Shown here: positions 10,601 through 20,849 of the stretch, in pieces
Layout: each line of letters starts with the position of its first letter
Numbering within the stretch: the stretch's first letter is position 1
Source: Archivesica marissinica
Taxonomy: Eukaryota; Mollusca; Bivalvia; Venerida; Vesicomyidae
Length of the DNA stretch: 64,000 nucleotides
NCBI GenBank assembly: GCA_014843695.1
Contig: CM026391.1
Coordinates: 18,353,081 to 18,417,080, forward strand
Reading direction: 5' to 3'
Translations under genes and position numbers: made by a program
The notes under the pieces: model-generated
Databases searched by the model: none
The model's input: the letters and a program-made list of their open reading frames with translations, nothing else
What the model was told of the DNA's origin: nothing

Positions 10601-10836
10601 GTTTGTGTTTCTAAAGTGTTATATTCACATTCTATGAGATCGGTTTGATTCGGAAATCGACGGAAAGAATACGGAAACAAACGGCATATGCAAATACATC
10701 AGTTCAATCTGGTCATATAATACACACATGTGTTATCTGTCAATATTGACACACAGGGACGATACAAGTAAGCAAATTAGCACCGAATGCGCATGCGGTG
10801 TTTTCTCAGGAACTAGTTATAATACAGTTTGATCTT

Positions 10837-10866
10837 GTTTGATACGGGCTCGTGACCGTATCAAAC
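10837..10866. repeat. Perfect 11-bp-stem hairpin
   Basis: GTTTGATACGG and CCGTATCAAAC flank an 8-base loop (gctcgtga). There is no gene upstream and no T-run, so it is not readable as a terminator. Confidence 0.75.
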
Positions 10867-11589
10867 CAGCAAACGTATTACCAGACTGGAAAACACAGCG
10901 TGTCATCCGTGTTGGTAGACGGTAATGTGGTACGCAAATAACGGCAAAAATAGGATGATGATTGAGCTTATTTACCCTCGCCGCTGGCGAACCATATGGG
11001 CGGGCAAAAATAGGCTAAAATTCATATCTAAGTAATAAGAATTTGTATTCATCCACAATCGGTTGAGCTACGCAGTTCGGTTCCTTTTTGTGTCATGAAT
11101 AAAACATGCATCGAATTAATGTTTCTTTCCTTTCTACTAAATCACATTAAAATAGCAAGTAGTGCTGTCATTGTAACATAAGTTACAGATAAAATGTGTA
11201 TCCATTAATATTTCCAGAAGGGTTTTAATCAATTTATCTTTGATCGAACATTTCATCTAATGGCCGTTTTCGAACATGCTACCGCCATGTGTGTTAGATA
11301 TGCCATCGCGCCACGATATTTGTGAATTTACACGTACTGTTACATACAGCCTGAACAATTGAAATCTAAAAGGGATCATTTCCGGTTTGATATAACTCTA
11401 TCTCTGACCAGTGGCCACCCATCGATTGTATGCCAATGAATATGCAGTTGATACACCAAAGTACCCAAACGATGCCTGTTGAGTTGCATATAGCCGCGAT
11501 AAGCAAGGTTCTAGGCAACCATGAAGCGCGGGCTGACATGTAGATCTACAACAAAGAGAAGCATCAGAATACAGTCTACACCATTCACC
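10867..11589. other. Unassigned sequence with a satellite fragment between direct repeats
   Basis: No gene seen. At 10960-10981 'gattgagcttatttaccctc' matches the 50-bp satellite of 1284-2830. It lies between two copies of 'ggcaaaaatagg' (about 10943-10954 and 11003-11014). Confidence 0.6.
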
Positions 11590-12126
11590 AATGAATGCCC
11601 ATTACGTCCCATTTCACGTCTATGAATGCGTCCCATTTCACGTCTATGAGTGCGTCCCATTTCACGTCTATGAGTGCGTCCCATTTCACGTTTATGAATG
11701 CGTCCCATTTCACGTTGAGAATGCGTCCCATTTCACGTCTATGAGTGCGTCCCATTTCACGTCTATGAGTGCGTCCCATTTCACGTCTATGAGTGTGTCC
11801 CATTTCACGTTTATGAATGCGTCCCATTTCACGTTGAGAATGCGTCCCATTTCACGTTTATGAATGCGTCCCATTTCACGTTTATGAATGCGTCCCATTT
11901 CACGTTGAGAATGCGTCCCATTTCACGTTTATGAGTGCGTCCCATTTTACGTCTATGAATGCGTCCCATTCATGTTTATGAAAGAGTCCCATTTCACGTT
12001 TATGAGTGCGTGCCATTCCACGTCTATGAGTTCGTCCCATTTCATGTTTATGAGTGCGTCCCATGTCACGTCTATGAGTGCGTCCCATTTCACGTTATGA
12101 ATGCGTCCCATTTCATGTTTATGAAT
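11590..12126. repeat. 24-bp minisatellite, about 22 copies
   Basis: Period 24 measured between 'gcgtcccat' at 11652 and 11676. The unit holds 'gcgtcccatttcacg' and 'tctatgagt'/'tttatgaat'. A variant with 'gttgagaat' recurs, and the right end is more diverged. Because 24 is eight codons, frames on both strands stay open; this is not a protein gene. Confidence 0.93.
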
Positions 12127-12399
12127 GACCATGAAGCATAGAACTTCAATGTTATGAGCATTTTGCATATTTACTGGAACATGAATGCCCTGGTGACTAC
12201 CTCCAGCACACAGCTCATTACCCGGAATATCAATAAAGTACAGAACTGCCTCTTTGGAAAAACGAAACCACGTTATAAAATCTGTATCTTTGTAATACAC
12301 GATAAATAATCAAATCTGTATCGTAATACAATTTCCCGTGCGGTAGCTTCATCAAAATTTGCATCAATAAAAGGAGCACATTCTGAACATGTAAATCAT

Positions 12400-12597
12400 G
12401 TGTGTTTTACGATTATTTATCGTCGCTACCGGTTACCCATATGAGCGTTGCCTGCTGAAGATATTTGTCATTTTAGATTGTTGATGGATAGTGCAATGAT
12501 ACAGACAGGACCCATTCCAGAGTATCCTCTGGTTCGTTTGCGCGAACGATGTAAAGCACTGACACGAGACATCGGTTTAAAGTCCCATCTGAAAGAC
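12400..12597 (-). mobile_element. SINE-1 without tRNA head
   Basis: Reverse-strand copy with the tail ('tatcgtcgctaccggtt'), the middle ('gtatcctctggttcg') and the core ('cgagacatcggttta'). It ends at 'catctgaaagac', before the tRNA-derived head. It is more diverged than most copies in the window. Confidence 0.85.
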
Positions 12598-12719
12598 AAA
12601 AACGAAATAAGTGTGTGTCCATAAAATACATTCCATCTGAATCTTCAGAGGATGGTGAGTCCGCTATTGAGACAGAGGTCAATGTCAATGTTAATGAGAT
12701 AAATGGTTCTGTAATAGGT

Positions 12720-13120
12720 TGTATATACGTAAATAGACAGAAGTGCATCCGCGGTCGAATGTAGTCCCAATGACTAATATAGTTAATTTTTCTTTTTGAT
12801 AAAAATGCATTTTCATGACAGGCAATGTATAGTTTTTGTGTTTTTTGAGAAATTATGTGACTTGAGAAGACTTCAGACTAGTTGATGTGTAGAAAAGAGG
12901 TGGTATAAGAATTCAGGCCATTGCAAGGTGAAGGTTGGTCTACTGTATTATTTGGCGGAAGAATACAGTGTGTAATCACAGTGACGTTATTCACATGTGA
13001 GCACTGGGTATTTGAAACTTAAAATTTGAAATATTCTTTGTGTGTTTCAGTTTGATTTGAATACCTCTTCACAGTGGATGTGGTATCAGAAGAAATGAAA
13101 GATTGGAAATATAAATGAAC
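12720..13120 (+). repeat. Undescribed ~400-bp dispersed repeat, plus copy
   Basis: The reverse complement of 19452-19833 with small indels, about 80% alike by eye. Matching words include 'atatacgtaaa', 'aatgactaatatagtt', 'gaagacttcagactagttga'/'gaatacttcagactagttga', 'tatttggcggaagaatacag' and 'catttcttctgatac' in reverse. Similarity stops sharply on both sides. No tRNA head, TIR or long frame is seen, so the class is unknown. Confidence 0.8.
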
Positions 13121-13333
13121 AGACCGTATGTTTTTACTTTTTACTATGTATTACATAGGCAATTTATTTGTTGTTTTACAATCTAATAACTGTGACGCTT
13201 GCATAATTCACAGACGCTTGGGGTCTGGACAGCTTGTTGCGGGTTCAAAACCACAAAACTAAGAAACCTTTTTGTTGTTGTAAATCCACTATTTGAGTTA
13301 TCCGTAGCAATCATTTGTCTATCAAACGATGAT

Positions 13334-13421
13334 CGTCTGGACGTCTACCTTTGCCTGTTTACACTCACACTTTTAAAAAATCCCAAACAATCCTGCGAAT
13401 TCAAAGGTAGACGTCCAGACG
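13334..13421. repeat. Perfect 20-bp inverted repeat with 48-bp loop
   Basis: CGTCTGGACGTCTACCTTTG (13334-13353) recurs exactly in reverse complement at 13402-13421. The right arm ends six bases before the (GTGC)n tract. Confidence 0.93.
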
Positions 13422-13426
13422 ACGAC

Positions 13427-13724
<298 letters not shown>

Positions 13725-13763
13725 AGCGACATCGACTTCTGTTTTTATCATTATTAGAAATAT

Positions 13764-14009
13764 GTTTGTTGGGGTGAGAGGGTTACGGTCGCACCCACAG
13801 TTTATGTCAGATGGCGACTATCCAGCTAGTATCGATGAAGGAGGACCCTGGGTGCATTACCGTACAGTGTTGCACACACGGACGGACGGACACCCGGGTG
13901 GAACCAACAACATTCCGTAAGCCAGCTGGATAGCTTTCTCACCTGAACGAATTCGACACCCCCAGTGGGAATCGAACCGACAGCGGCGAGGGCCAAATGA
14001 TTTGAAGTC
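13764..14009 (-). mobile_element. SINE-M (bivalve-type), nearly full length
   Basis: On the minus strand: tRNA-like B-box region 'gtcggttcgattcccac', then 'gaaagctatccagctgg', 'cttacggaatg', 'ttccacccgggtg', 'gggtcctccttcatcg', 'gatagtcgccatctgac' and tail 'gtgggtgcgaccgtaaccc'. This string of words is the widespread bivalve SINE as I remember it. The A-box half of the head is weak. Confidence 0.82.
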
Positions 14010-14015
14010 AACGAC

Positions 14016-14016
<1 letters not shown>

Positions 14017-14052
<36 letters not shown>

Positions 14053-14110
14053 TAAAGATTTTATTTTACGAGATAACTCATTTAATAACAGGTAATAGCC
14101 TATACCACGA
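14017..14110 (-). mobile_element. Retroelement 3' end with (ATT)n tail
   Basis: Reverse-strand 3' end: 'gagttatctcgtaaaataaa', 'atctttatc', then ATT repeats (14017-14050). It looks like a short LINE or LINE-mobilised 3' fragment and resembles the unit of the 8615-9062 array. The upstream limit is uncertain. Confidence 0.6.
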
Positions 14111-14239
14111 GGCCCTCGATACAAATCAAAAGCAATCAAAAGATAGGACTATATGTGAAAACTGCACATTGGAACTATATAGTAAAGCTGAAAAGTAGAG
14201 AAATTATATATAATATATTAAACCACTAATTCCACGGAC

Positions 14240-14296
14240 ACCCACCCCAACCCCAACCCCACCCCCTGTTCCCCAACCCCAACCCCACACCCTGTT
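14240..14296. repeat. C-rich simple sequence
   Basis: Runs of 'ccccaa' and 'caccccaacccc'. The G-rich complement could form a quadruplex. It is not a telomere-type perfect hexamer array. Confidence 0.7.
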
Positions 14297-14810
14297 GCAA
14301 TTAGTACTGAATTATGGAGAAGGCTTCACTCGCGTACCAAATACATCTTTAAACCTATAACAGACAGTACAATGATACCAAATAACTCGCTAAATAATTG
14401 AAGAGTTCATCTATTAGATTCGTTGCAAATAACACCATGTGTTCTATTCATTTGTTTCTTCTAATGCCGTATTCCTGCCTGGACCTAGCACTTTTAGAAG
14501 GACTTAAAACGATTTAGTAAACGACTTCAAGAGTGATATAAAAGTATTGATATACATTCTCTGAAAGCTTTTAGCGTGACATCTAATCTACTATTCCATG
14601 CTGTCATTGGAGAGAATCTGTTTCGGAATATCATAGAATCATTCACATTAGCCACATATTCTAAGAAACGATTTGTTTTTCGTTAAATGTAACGTAAGAC
14701 TATCAGCTTCAACTCTATTTAAACACATTCTCACTTCTATCTATAAAACACTCGTCTTATTATTGGTCCAGCTGTTTATGTGAAGAAGGTTTTGAAATCT
14801 ATAATATAAG
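14297..14810. other. Unassigned sequence
   Basis: No gene, RNA or repeat recognised between the C-rich tract and the 36-bp array. Confidence 0.5.
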
Positions 14811-15972
14811 TATACTAGAGGACATAGAAAACGCACACCTACATTATATACTAGAGGACATAGAAAACGTACACCTACATTATACACTAGAGGACATAGA
14901 AAACGCACACCTACATTATATACTAGAGGACATAGAAAACGCACACCTACATTATATACTAGAGGACATAGAAAACGCACACCTACATTATATACTAGAG
15001 GACATAGAAAACGCACACCTACATTATATACTAGAGGACATAGAAAACGCACACCTACATTATATACTAGAGGACATAGAAAACGCACACCTACATTATA
15101 TACTAGAGGACATAGAAAACGCACACCTACATTATATACTAGAGGACATAGAAAACGCACACCTACATTATATACTAGAGGACATAGAAAACGCACACCT
15201 ACATTATATACTAGAGAACATAGAAACGCACACCTACATTATATACTAGAGGACATAGAAAACGCACACCTACATTATATACTAGAGGACATAGAAAACG
15301 CACACCTACATTATATACTAGAGGACATAGAAAACGCACACCTACATTATATACTAGAGGACATAGAAAACGCACACCTACATTATATACTAGAGGACAT
15401 AGAAAACGCACACCTACATTATATACTAGAGGACATAGAAAACGCACACCTACATTATATACTAGAGGACATAGAAAACGCACACCTACATTATATACTA
15501 GAGTACATAGAAAACGCACACCTACATTATATACTAGAGGACATAGAAAACGCACACCTACATTATATACTAGAGGACATAGAAAACGCACACCTACATT
15601 ATATACTAGAGGACATAGAAAACGCACACCTACATTATATACTAGAGGACATAGAAAACGCACACCTACATTATATACTAGAGGACATAGAAAACGCACA
15701 CCTACATTATATACTAGAGGACATAGAAAACGCACACCTACATTATATACTAGAGGACATAGAAAACGCACACCTACATTATATGATTACTATTACATGA
15801 ACACGAAATACGAAGGATTCCATCAACGATATATCACATCTTTATTACAAAACACAAACTGAACAACTAACAATATTCCAAACTGTTTAAAACTATGTAT
15901 TTATATAGTTATTGTTTTTCATGTAAAAACACACTTATCCGAAGTGTGCGTTTTCTATGTCTTCTAGTATAA
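14811..15972. mobile_element. 36-bp satellite (27 copies) with inverted terminal monomer
   Basis: Tandem units from 14811 to 15785 containing 'tatactagaggacatag', 'aaaacgcacac' and 'ctacatta', nearly identical, with rare changes (about 14869, 15215, 15503). After 158 bp of unrelated sequence, an inverted near-copy of the monomer core occurs at 15943-15972 (reverse complement 'tactagaagacatagaaaac' then 'gcacac'). A tandem array at one end and a single inverted copy at the other suggest an element whose terminal inverted repeat was amplified. The minus-strand RFLCPLVYNVGV frames are by-products of the 12-codon period. Confidence 0.85.
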
Positions 15973-16184
15973 TATTCGCAGAATATATATCATTAAAGGT
16001 TCAACTACCGTCTTATACAATATTGTAGTCATGTGTATTTTCAGTCTGTTACCGCGATACGTACTACTGTTCTCAAATAAACAACATTATTGACAAATTA
16101 TAGCGAGGGTTGTTTACCCAAAATGACATTAACTCGATATATAATCAACGACATGATGCAATTAAGCAGAAGATGTATAGAAGT
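15973..16184. other. Unassigned spacer
   Basis: Nothing recognisable except its right edge ('agaagatgtatagaagt'), which resembles the 35-bp repeat found beyond the MITE. Confidence 0.55.
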
Positions 16185-16586
16185 CAGGGCCGTCGCTGGA
16201 GCTATTTTGATGATACGCACGGTCACATTTGTTTGTCAATTGAACATAGCGTGCGATTACGCTAGGGGGGTCTCCCCACCCCACCGGGATATTTTTGGAA
16301 ATGAGGAAGCAATTTCCTGCATTTCAATGCATTTTGTAACATAGAATTGCAGGACTATTGCTCTGATCAATTAATCAAGCACGTAAAATAGCACAAACTA
16401 TTTCGAGATGTACCATATTTGCAATGGGCTCACTTATTCCACCACTCCACACATCACGGCGCCTATGTATCCCTACTACCCCCCCCCCTGGCGTTTTAAT
16501 TCATTTTTGGAGTTTTAATTTATTTTTCATTTTCTCAGACCAATGATACGCACGTGCGTACTTGCGTATGCCCAGCGACGGGCCTG
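16185..16586. mobile_element. 402-bp MITE with 5-bp target duplication, hAT-like
   Basis: Ends CAGGGCCGTCGCTGG and CCAGCGACGGGCCTG form near-perfect inverted repeats. The direct repeat 'gaagt' flanks it (16180-16184, 16587-16591). Internal words 'ggggggtctccccacccc', 'atatttttgg' and 'gatacgcac' near both ends resemble non-autonomous hAT elements. The 84-codon frame at 16090-16344 crosses the left edge and is not supported. Standard hAT elements make 8-bp duplications, so a 5-bp group is more likely. Confidence 0.82.
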
Positions 16587-16717
16587 GAAGTAGTCCGTAT
16601 ACATATACTAAGGAAGATATAGAAGTAGTCCGTATACATATACTAAGGAAGATATAGAAGTAGTCCGTATACATATACTAAGGAAGATATAGAAGTAGTC
16701 CGTATACATATACTAAG
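16587..16717. repeat. 35-bp tandem repeat, four copies
   Basis: Period 35 from 'gaagtagtccgtatac' at 16587 and 16622. The last copy is cut before its end. The array was probably longer on the left, because the MITE at 16185-16586 sits inside a diverged monomer. Confidence 0.92.
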
Positions 16718-16739
16718 AATGGTATTTCAAACAATAAGC

Positions 16740-17016
16740 CTAACAGGCGGATCTGGTAAGCACCGGTAATCCAGGGATCGCAGGTTCGATCCCCCGTCTG
16801 ACCCTAATAAAACTAACAGTCTTTCAGATGGGACGTTAAACCGAGGTCTCGTGTCGGTGCTTTACACCGTGCACGTAAGAGAACCAGAGGAGACTCTGGA
16901 ATGGGTCTCTTTCTGTATCATTGCACTGTCCTCCAAAAATCTAAAATGACTAATCTCTTCAGGAGGCGTCGCTCATATGGGCAACCGGTAGCGACGATAA
17001 ATAACGTAAAACATAC
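16740..17016 (+). mobile_element. SINE-1 with damaged tRNA head
   Basis: The B box 'ggttcgatcccc', core, middle and tail are intact, but the A-box half is shortened ('ggcggatctggtaagcacc'). A 9-bp direct repeat 'acaataagc' at 16731-16739 and 17017-17025 is the likely target duplication. Confidence 0.9.
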
Positions 17017-17062
17017 ACAATAAGCGTATGCATGATAAAGTAAGGTGTGCATGGTTTTTATA

Positions 17063-17773
17063 TTACCTCCCTTGACAGATAAAGTCCGATTTACCCCGAC
17101 ATTTAGTTGAAATCCTTTGAGTTTACTGTTCATTCCTCAAGGTCAACAAGAGGTTGCGGTAGGACAAATGTAATTTTATCAAAATATTATTACACATTTT
17201 CTCAATAAAATATCCATTGAATATACTGGATAATATATAAGGAAATCTGTTGAGAAATAATAATTTAATAATAATGTGAGAAAACGGATGCCAATGGATA
17301 GCATGATGTGCAAAGGAAACAACGATAAAAACAGAGGAAACCAATTAAGAGGACCAATCTACTCGTCGGAGTATTCAGGGGCAGTAACTGACTAATGTAT
17401 CTCGTATTATATTGAAGCAATGAGAGACATCGGTCAGTTACTTCCCCTGAATACTCCCTAAAAGTAAATAGGTCCTATTAAGTGCTTTCCTCTGTTTTTA
17501 TCGTTGTTTCTTTTGCACACCATGCTAGCAATTTTCATTTACCTTCTCATCTTATAATTATTAAATTACTGTATCCCGACAGATATCCTACAGTATGCAT
17601 TGGGTACTTACTTGTAAACTATTCTTATCAATTAATTAACAGGATTTTGATCAAATCACATTTATCATACCGCAACATCTGGTTACGGAACAACAGTAAA
17701 AACAAAGGAATAAAACTAAAAGGACGTATTTACATTTCAGGATAAATCTGCCTTTATTTGCCAAGGGAGATAA
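17063..17773. mobile_element. 711-bp foldback (inverted-repeat) element
   Basis: Two arms of about 335 bp face each other around a spacer of about 40 bp (about 17395-17435). Outer ends: 'ttacctcccttgacagataa' on the left, and in reverse complement 'ttatctcccttggcaaataa' on the right. Inner arms share 'cccctgaatactcc', 'gttgtttc' and 'caattaattaa'-type words. The minus frame 17123-17344 and the plus frame 17482-17745 encode similar peptides (SSVFIVVSFAHHA...) only because the arms are copies. There is no recognisable protein. A half copy lies at 9306-9624. Confidence 0.85.
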
Positions 17774-18137
17774 CAGAAAATTAGAGATGTCTCTCTTTGG
17801 CCGCAGTGCCATAGGTCCTAACAACATTAGTGTCTTGTCTCCCCCAATCTTCCGTTATTCTGTTGGATAAACGCATGTGACTTGGATTAACTAAAACCAA
17901 CAGAACATGAATGTAATAAACAACTATATATTGCCAGATCACTGGACATTGTTCGTGATCTACTAGTACAGATAGCCGGGGAACAGGCGTCGATATAGTT
18001 TGCCTGGTCAGTCAAATATAGTTTTACACCGAGACCATTAATTGATCCGTATTGAGTTTCTGATGATATTTTGCCAGAAGTTAAAAAGTGAAAAATCGCC
18101 AGACTGGAACCCAGGCTATATTACAGATACCAATTTG
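17774..18137. other. Unassigned sequence
   Basis: No gene or repeat family recognised between the foldback element and the complete SINE-1. Confidence 0.5.
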
Positions 18138-18149
18138 ACTAGATGACAT

Positions 18150-18437
18150 AGACGGATCTGTAATCCAGTGGTAACACGCTGGACTGGTAATCCAGGGATT
18201 GCAGGTTCGATCCCCCGTCTGACCCTAATTAACAGTCTTTCAGAATGGACTTTAAACCGAGGTCTCGTGTCGGTGCTTTACACCGTGCACGTACAAGAAC
18301 CAGAGGAGATTCTGGAATGGGTCTCTGTCTGTATCATTGCACTATCCTTCAAAGATCTAAAATGACTAATCTCTTCAGGAGGCGTCGCTCATATGGGCAA
18401 CTGGTAGCGACGATAAAAAAACGTAAATCACACACAC
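18150..18437 (+). mobile_element. SINE-1, complete, with 12-bp target duplication
   Basis: The best full-length example. The tRNA-derived head starts 'gacggatctgtaatccagtgg', with an A-box 'taatccagtgg', a foldable anticodon-like arm (CTGGA/TCCAG around loop CTGGTAA) and a B box 'ggttcgatcccc'. The core 'ccgaggtctcgtgtcggtgc', the middle 'ccagaggagattctgg' and the tail 'catatgggcaactggtagcg' with a CA-repeat end follow. Direct repeats 'actagatgacat' (18138-18149, 18438-18449) fix both ends. The loop would put GGT in the anticodon place, suggesting a Thr-type tRNA ancestor; that is tentative. Confidence 0.95.
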
Positions 18438-18449
18438 ACTAGATGACAT

Positions 18450-18836
18450 TCGGACTGGCACACACGCTGCTGATGACATTGTGTGTATACTATAAATTGT
18501 TGAGTACTGGAGCATTGTCCTATTCTATGGAGGCGATACCTAATTGCATTAAGATGTTATTGCGTCTTGATTATCGCACAGGCGCTTGGTTATTGCATTA
18601 ATGAGCCCTCGTTTGTCTAGCACTAGAATGTATCTCGTATTGTATACTAATTCGGCATAGTCCACACAAAAGATTTCTTCATATTAGACAAAACAAGGGA
18701 TGGATCATTAATACGGTGCGCACTGAATGTAATTATTACAGCTGGCTCGACACCGGATTGAGAAAATCCATACTTGAGTCTGATGATTTGTTTTTCACCT
18801 AATGGTATTTGTACAGGGCATTGTCGTACAAAGTCA
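18450..18836. other. Unassigned sequence
   Basis: No gene, RNA or repeat recognised. Confidence 0.5.
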
Positions 18837-19108
18837 GTCTGTCTGTCCGATTAGCGAAGTGGTTAGCACGCACGCTCGCTCGCTCGCTTCTCACTAATGC
18901 AATCCGGTTTCGATCCCCATACCGGGGATTATTGTGAGATGTTATATTACGGCGATGGTCGCCATATCGGACATTCTCCTGGTTACAATGTACTCCGGTT
19001 TCCACCCACACGAATGACAAATACATGTTTTCATCCGAGAGTGACTAAGATAAGTTGCTAAAGCCTGTTTCGCGATCATTGTAAAATAAATAAAGTTTAT
19101 AAATAAAG
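18837..19108 (+). mobile_element. SINE-2, diverged full-length copy
   Basis: tRNA-like head 'gtccgattagcgaagtgg' (A box) and 'ggtttcgatcccc' (B box), body 'cggcgatggtcgccatatcg', 'ttccacccacacgaatgaca' and 3' tail 'cctgtttcgcgatcattg' followed by 'aaaataaataaagttt'. The head contains an extra 'cgct' repeat. Confidence 0.88.
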
Positions 19109-19451
19109 AAATGTACCTCTAATCTAAAAGAAAGCATAATGTTCACTGTTATTCTAGCATAAATAAGTTCACAAGAAAACCATTGATTGTTGGAAAGGAC
19201 ACAGAAATGTACAATGTACCTCTAATGTAAAAGATTTCCGGAAGTAAATGTATAAAACAACACTTTCTTAAAAGGTTTCTCCGCATCTTATCTCGTACTG
19301 ATCTGCGTTGAACATATTGGCGCGTGAATAGAGCGAATAGAATAGCGTTATTTATGAGAGATTAGGAAAGTGCAATAAATGGTTTCACGGATAGTAAACT
19401 GCTGCTTGCTAATATCCCGACTCCATTGTGATAACCAGGGTCATATTGTAT
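19109..19451. other. Unassigned sequence
   Basis: Contains an imperfect local duplication: 'aatgtacctctaatctaaaag' near 19111 and 'aatgtacctctaatgtaaaag' near 19211. No gene seen. Confidence 0.55.
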
Positions 19452-19833
19452 GTTCATTTATATTTCCAATCTTTCATTTCTTCTGATACAACATCCACTG
19501 TGAAGTGGTACTCAAATCAAACTGAAAAACAGCAAATATATTACAAATACAATGTTAAACATTGACACCGTTACCTGTGAATGACGTCACTGTGTTTACG
19601 CACTGTATTCTTCCGCCAAATAGTACATTATACTCCACTTCAGTTTGCAATTGCCTGACTTTGTATACCACATCTTTTCTACACATCAACTAGTCTGAAG
19701 TATTCTCAAGTCACATAAATTCTCAAAAAAACAACACAAAAACAATACACTGCCTGTCATGAAAAATGAACTATATTAGTTATAATGACTACATAGGACA
19801 CCTCTGATGCATTTCCGCCTGTTTACGTATATT
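19452..19833 (-). repeat. Undescribed ~400-bp dispersed repeat, minus copy
   Basis: Partner of 12720-13120 in opposite orientation, 6.3 kb away. Preserved words (in plus reading) include 'tgttcatttatatttccaat', 'catttcttctgatac', 'cactgtattcttccgccaaa', 'tcaactagtctgaag' and 'actgcctgtcatgaaaaat'. Class unknown. Confidence 0.8.
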
Positions 19834-20085
19834 CAACAATAATGTATGCTTTCAAAGTAGGAGGTATTCCCACATTTAAAAGATCTGAGCTGTTGGGAAT
19901 CGTGTAAACCGAGAGTGCAGGGTTTTACCGCACAGCACAGTTATTTCAAATACCGCGAATACCGACCATGCAGTTAGACACCAGCGCGCATCATGTCGCT
20001 TACCGATCTGCACGTGTTCATCTTCTTGACTGTTGGACAATGCTGGATATAGGCTGTGAGTACTCGTATCTCCAGACAGACACAG

Positions 20086-20240
20086 ACGGATACGTAGTCC
20101 AGTGGTTAACATGCTGGACCGGGAATACAGGGATCGCAGACTCGATCCCCCACATACACCATAACCAGAGGAGACTCTGGAATGGGTCTCTGTCTGTATC
20201 ATTGCACTATCCTCCAAAATTCTAAAATGACTAATCTCTT
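20086..20240 (+). mobile_element. SINE-1 with internal deletion
   Basis: Complete tRNA-derived head ('gtagtccagtggttaac', 'actcgatcccc') followed directly by the middle 'ccagaggagactctgg'. About 95 bp of core are missing, and the tail stops at 'aatctcttca'. The minus frame over it (19876-20217) is not a gene. Confidence 0.88.
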
Positions 20241-20387
20241 CAAAATTCCTATTCGGTGATCTTGTGTTTCCTAATATTGGGAGCCCAACTAATAATCGAT
20301 CACTAAACTATTCTCATTTATTCCATATGATTATACAACGATTCATTACGCATACATCTGTAATAAAATGTATCCAATAAGAGTAAG

Positions 20388-20510
20388 ATAAGATAAGATA
20401 AGAAAATGTTTATTATAGTGACATGTGCATTCAGTTTATAATTACAATATTACAACAAATGTACATTAATACAATAGCACCTGGCCTAGTGGGCCTATAA
20501 GTCACCTTAA
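20388..20510 (-). mobile_element. Possible retroelement 3' fragment
   Basis: An (AAGAT)n run at about 20388-20410 followed by 'aaaatgtttattatagtgac' looks like the reverse of a LINE or SINE 3' end with a short microsatellite tail. No coding part remains, and the limits are uncertain. Confidence 0.35.
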
Positions 20511-20543
20511 GCTAATAAAGCAATTATTTACAATGGTTAATAT

Positions 20544-20838
20544 TTGTGTGTGTTTTACGTTTATTTATCGTCGCTACCGGTTGCCCATATGAGCGACGCC
20601 TCCTGAAGAGATTAGTTATTTTAGATTTTTGGAGGATAGTGCAATGATACAGACAGAGACCCATTCCAGAGTCTCCTCTGGTTCTTTTACGTGCACGGTG
20701 TAAAGCACCGACACGAGACCTCGGTTTAACGTCCCATCTGAAAGACTTTTAATTTTATTAGGGTCAGACGGGGGATCGAACCTGCGATCCCTGGATTACC
20801 AGTCCAGCGTGTTACCACTGGACTACATATCCGTCTGT
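20544..20838 (-). mobile_element. SINE-1, complete, with 11-bp target duplication
   Basis: Full-length reverse-strand copy from the CA-repeat tail to the head ('gtagtccagtggtaacacgc' in sense). Direct repeats 'atggttaatat' at 20533-20543 and 20839-20849 mark the insertion. Nearly identical to the 18150-18437 copy, so probably young. Confidence 0.95.
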
Positions 20839-20849
20839 ATGGTTAATAT

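Larger units (their letters stand above)
10074..10717. mobile_element. 644-bp inverted-repeat element with two facing tRNA-like sequences
   Basis: The perfect 20-bp ends TATGACCAGATTGAACTGAT (10074-10093) are repeated in reverse complement at 10698-10717. Inside each arm at a similar depth sits a tRNA-like segment with A- and B-box words, on plus at about 10194-10268 and on minus at about 10593-10514, pointing toward each other. Weaker arm similarity is visible between them ('cgtttccgtat' against reverse-complement 'gtttgtttccgtattc'). The centre is T/A-rich. It may be an inverted dimer of a tRNA-derived element or a foldback transposon that captured tRNA-like sequence. I cannot name the family. 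Confidence 0.7.

Noticed and set aside
11518..12137. 'accatgaagc' at both ends of the 24-bp array as a target duplication
   Set aside because: Only 10 bp, and the adjoining bases give no defined element ends; it may be chance.
14240..14296. Telomere-like or interstitial telomeric repeat
   Set aside because: C-rich words are irregular and do not form a TTAGGG/CCCTAA array.
14741..15771. RFLCPLVYNVGV repeat protein on minus
   Set aside because: A direct by-product of the 36-bp (12-codon) satellite. A single one-base change near 15225 breaks the frame, as expected for non-coding DNA.
16090..16344. 84-codon plus-strand frame
   Set aside because: It starts in unique sequence and runs into a MITE, with no recognisable domain.
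18150..18260. Functional tRNA gene in SINE-1 heads
   Set aside because: A and B boxes and an anticodon-like arm exist, but the sequence continues into the SINE body, recurs in many copies, and lacks a proper acceptor-stem closure.
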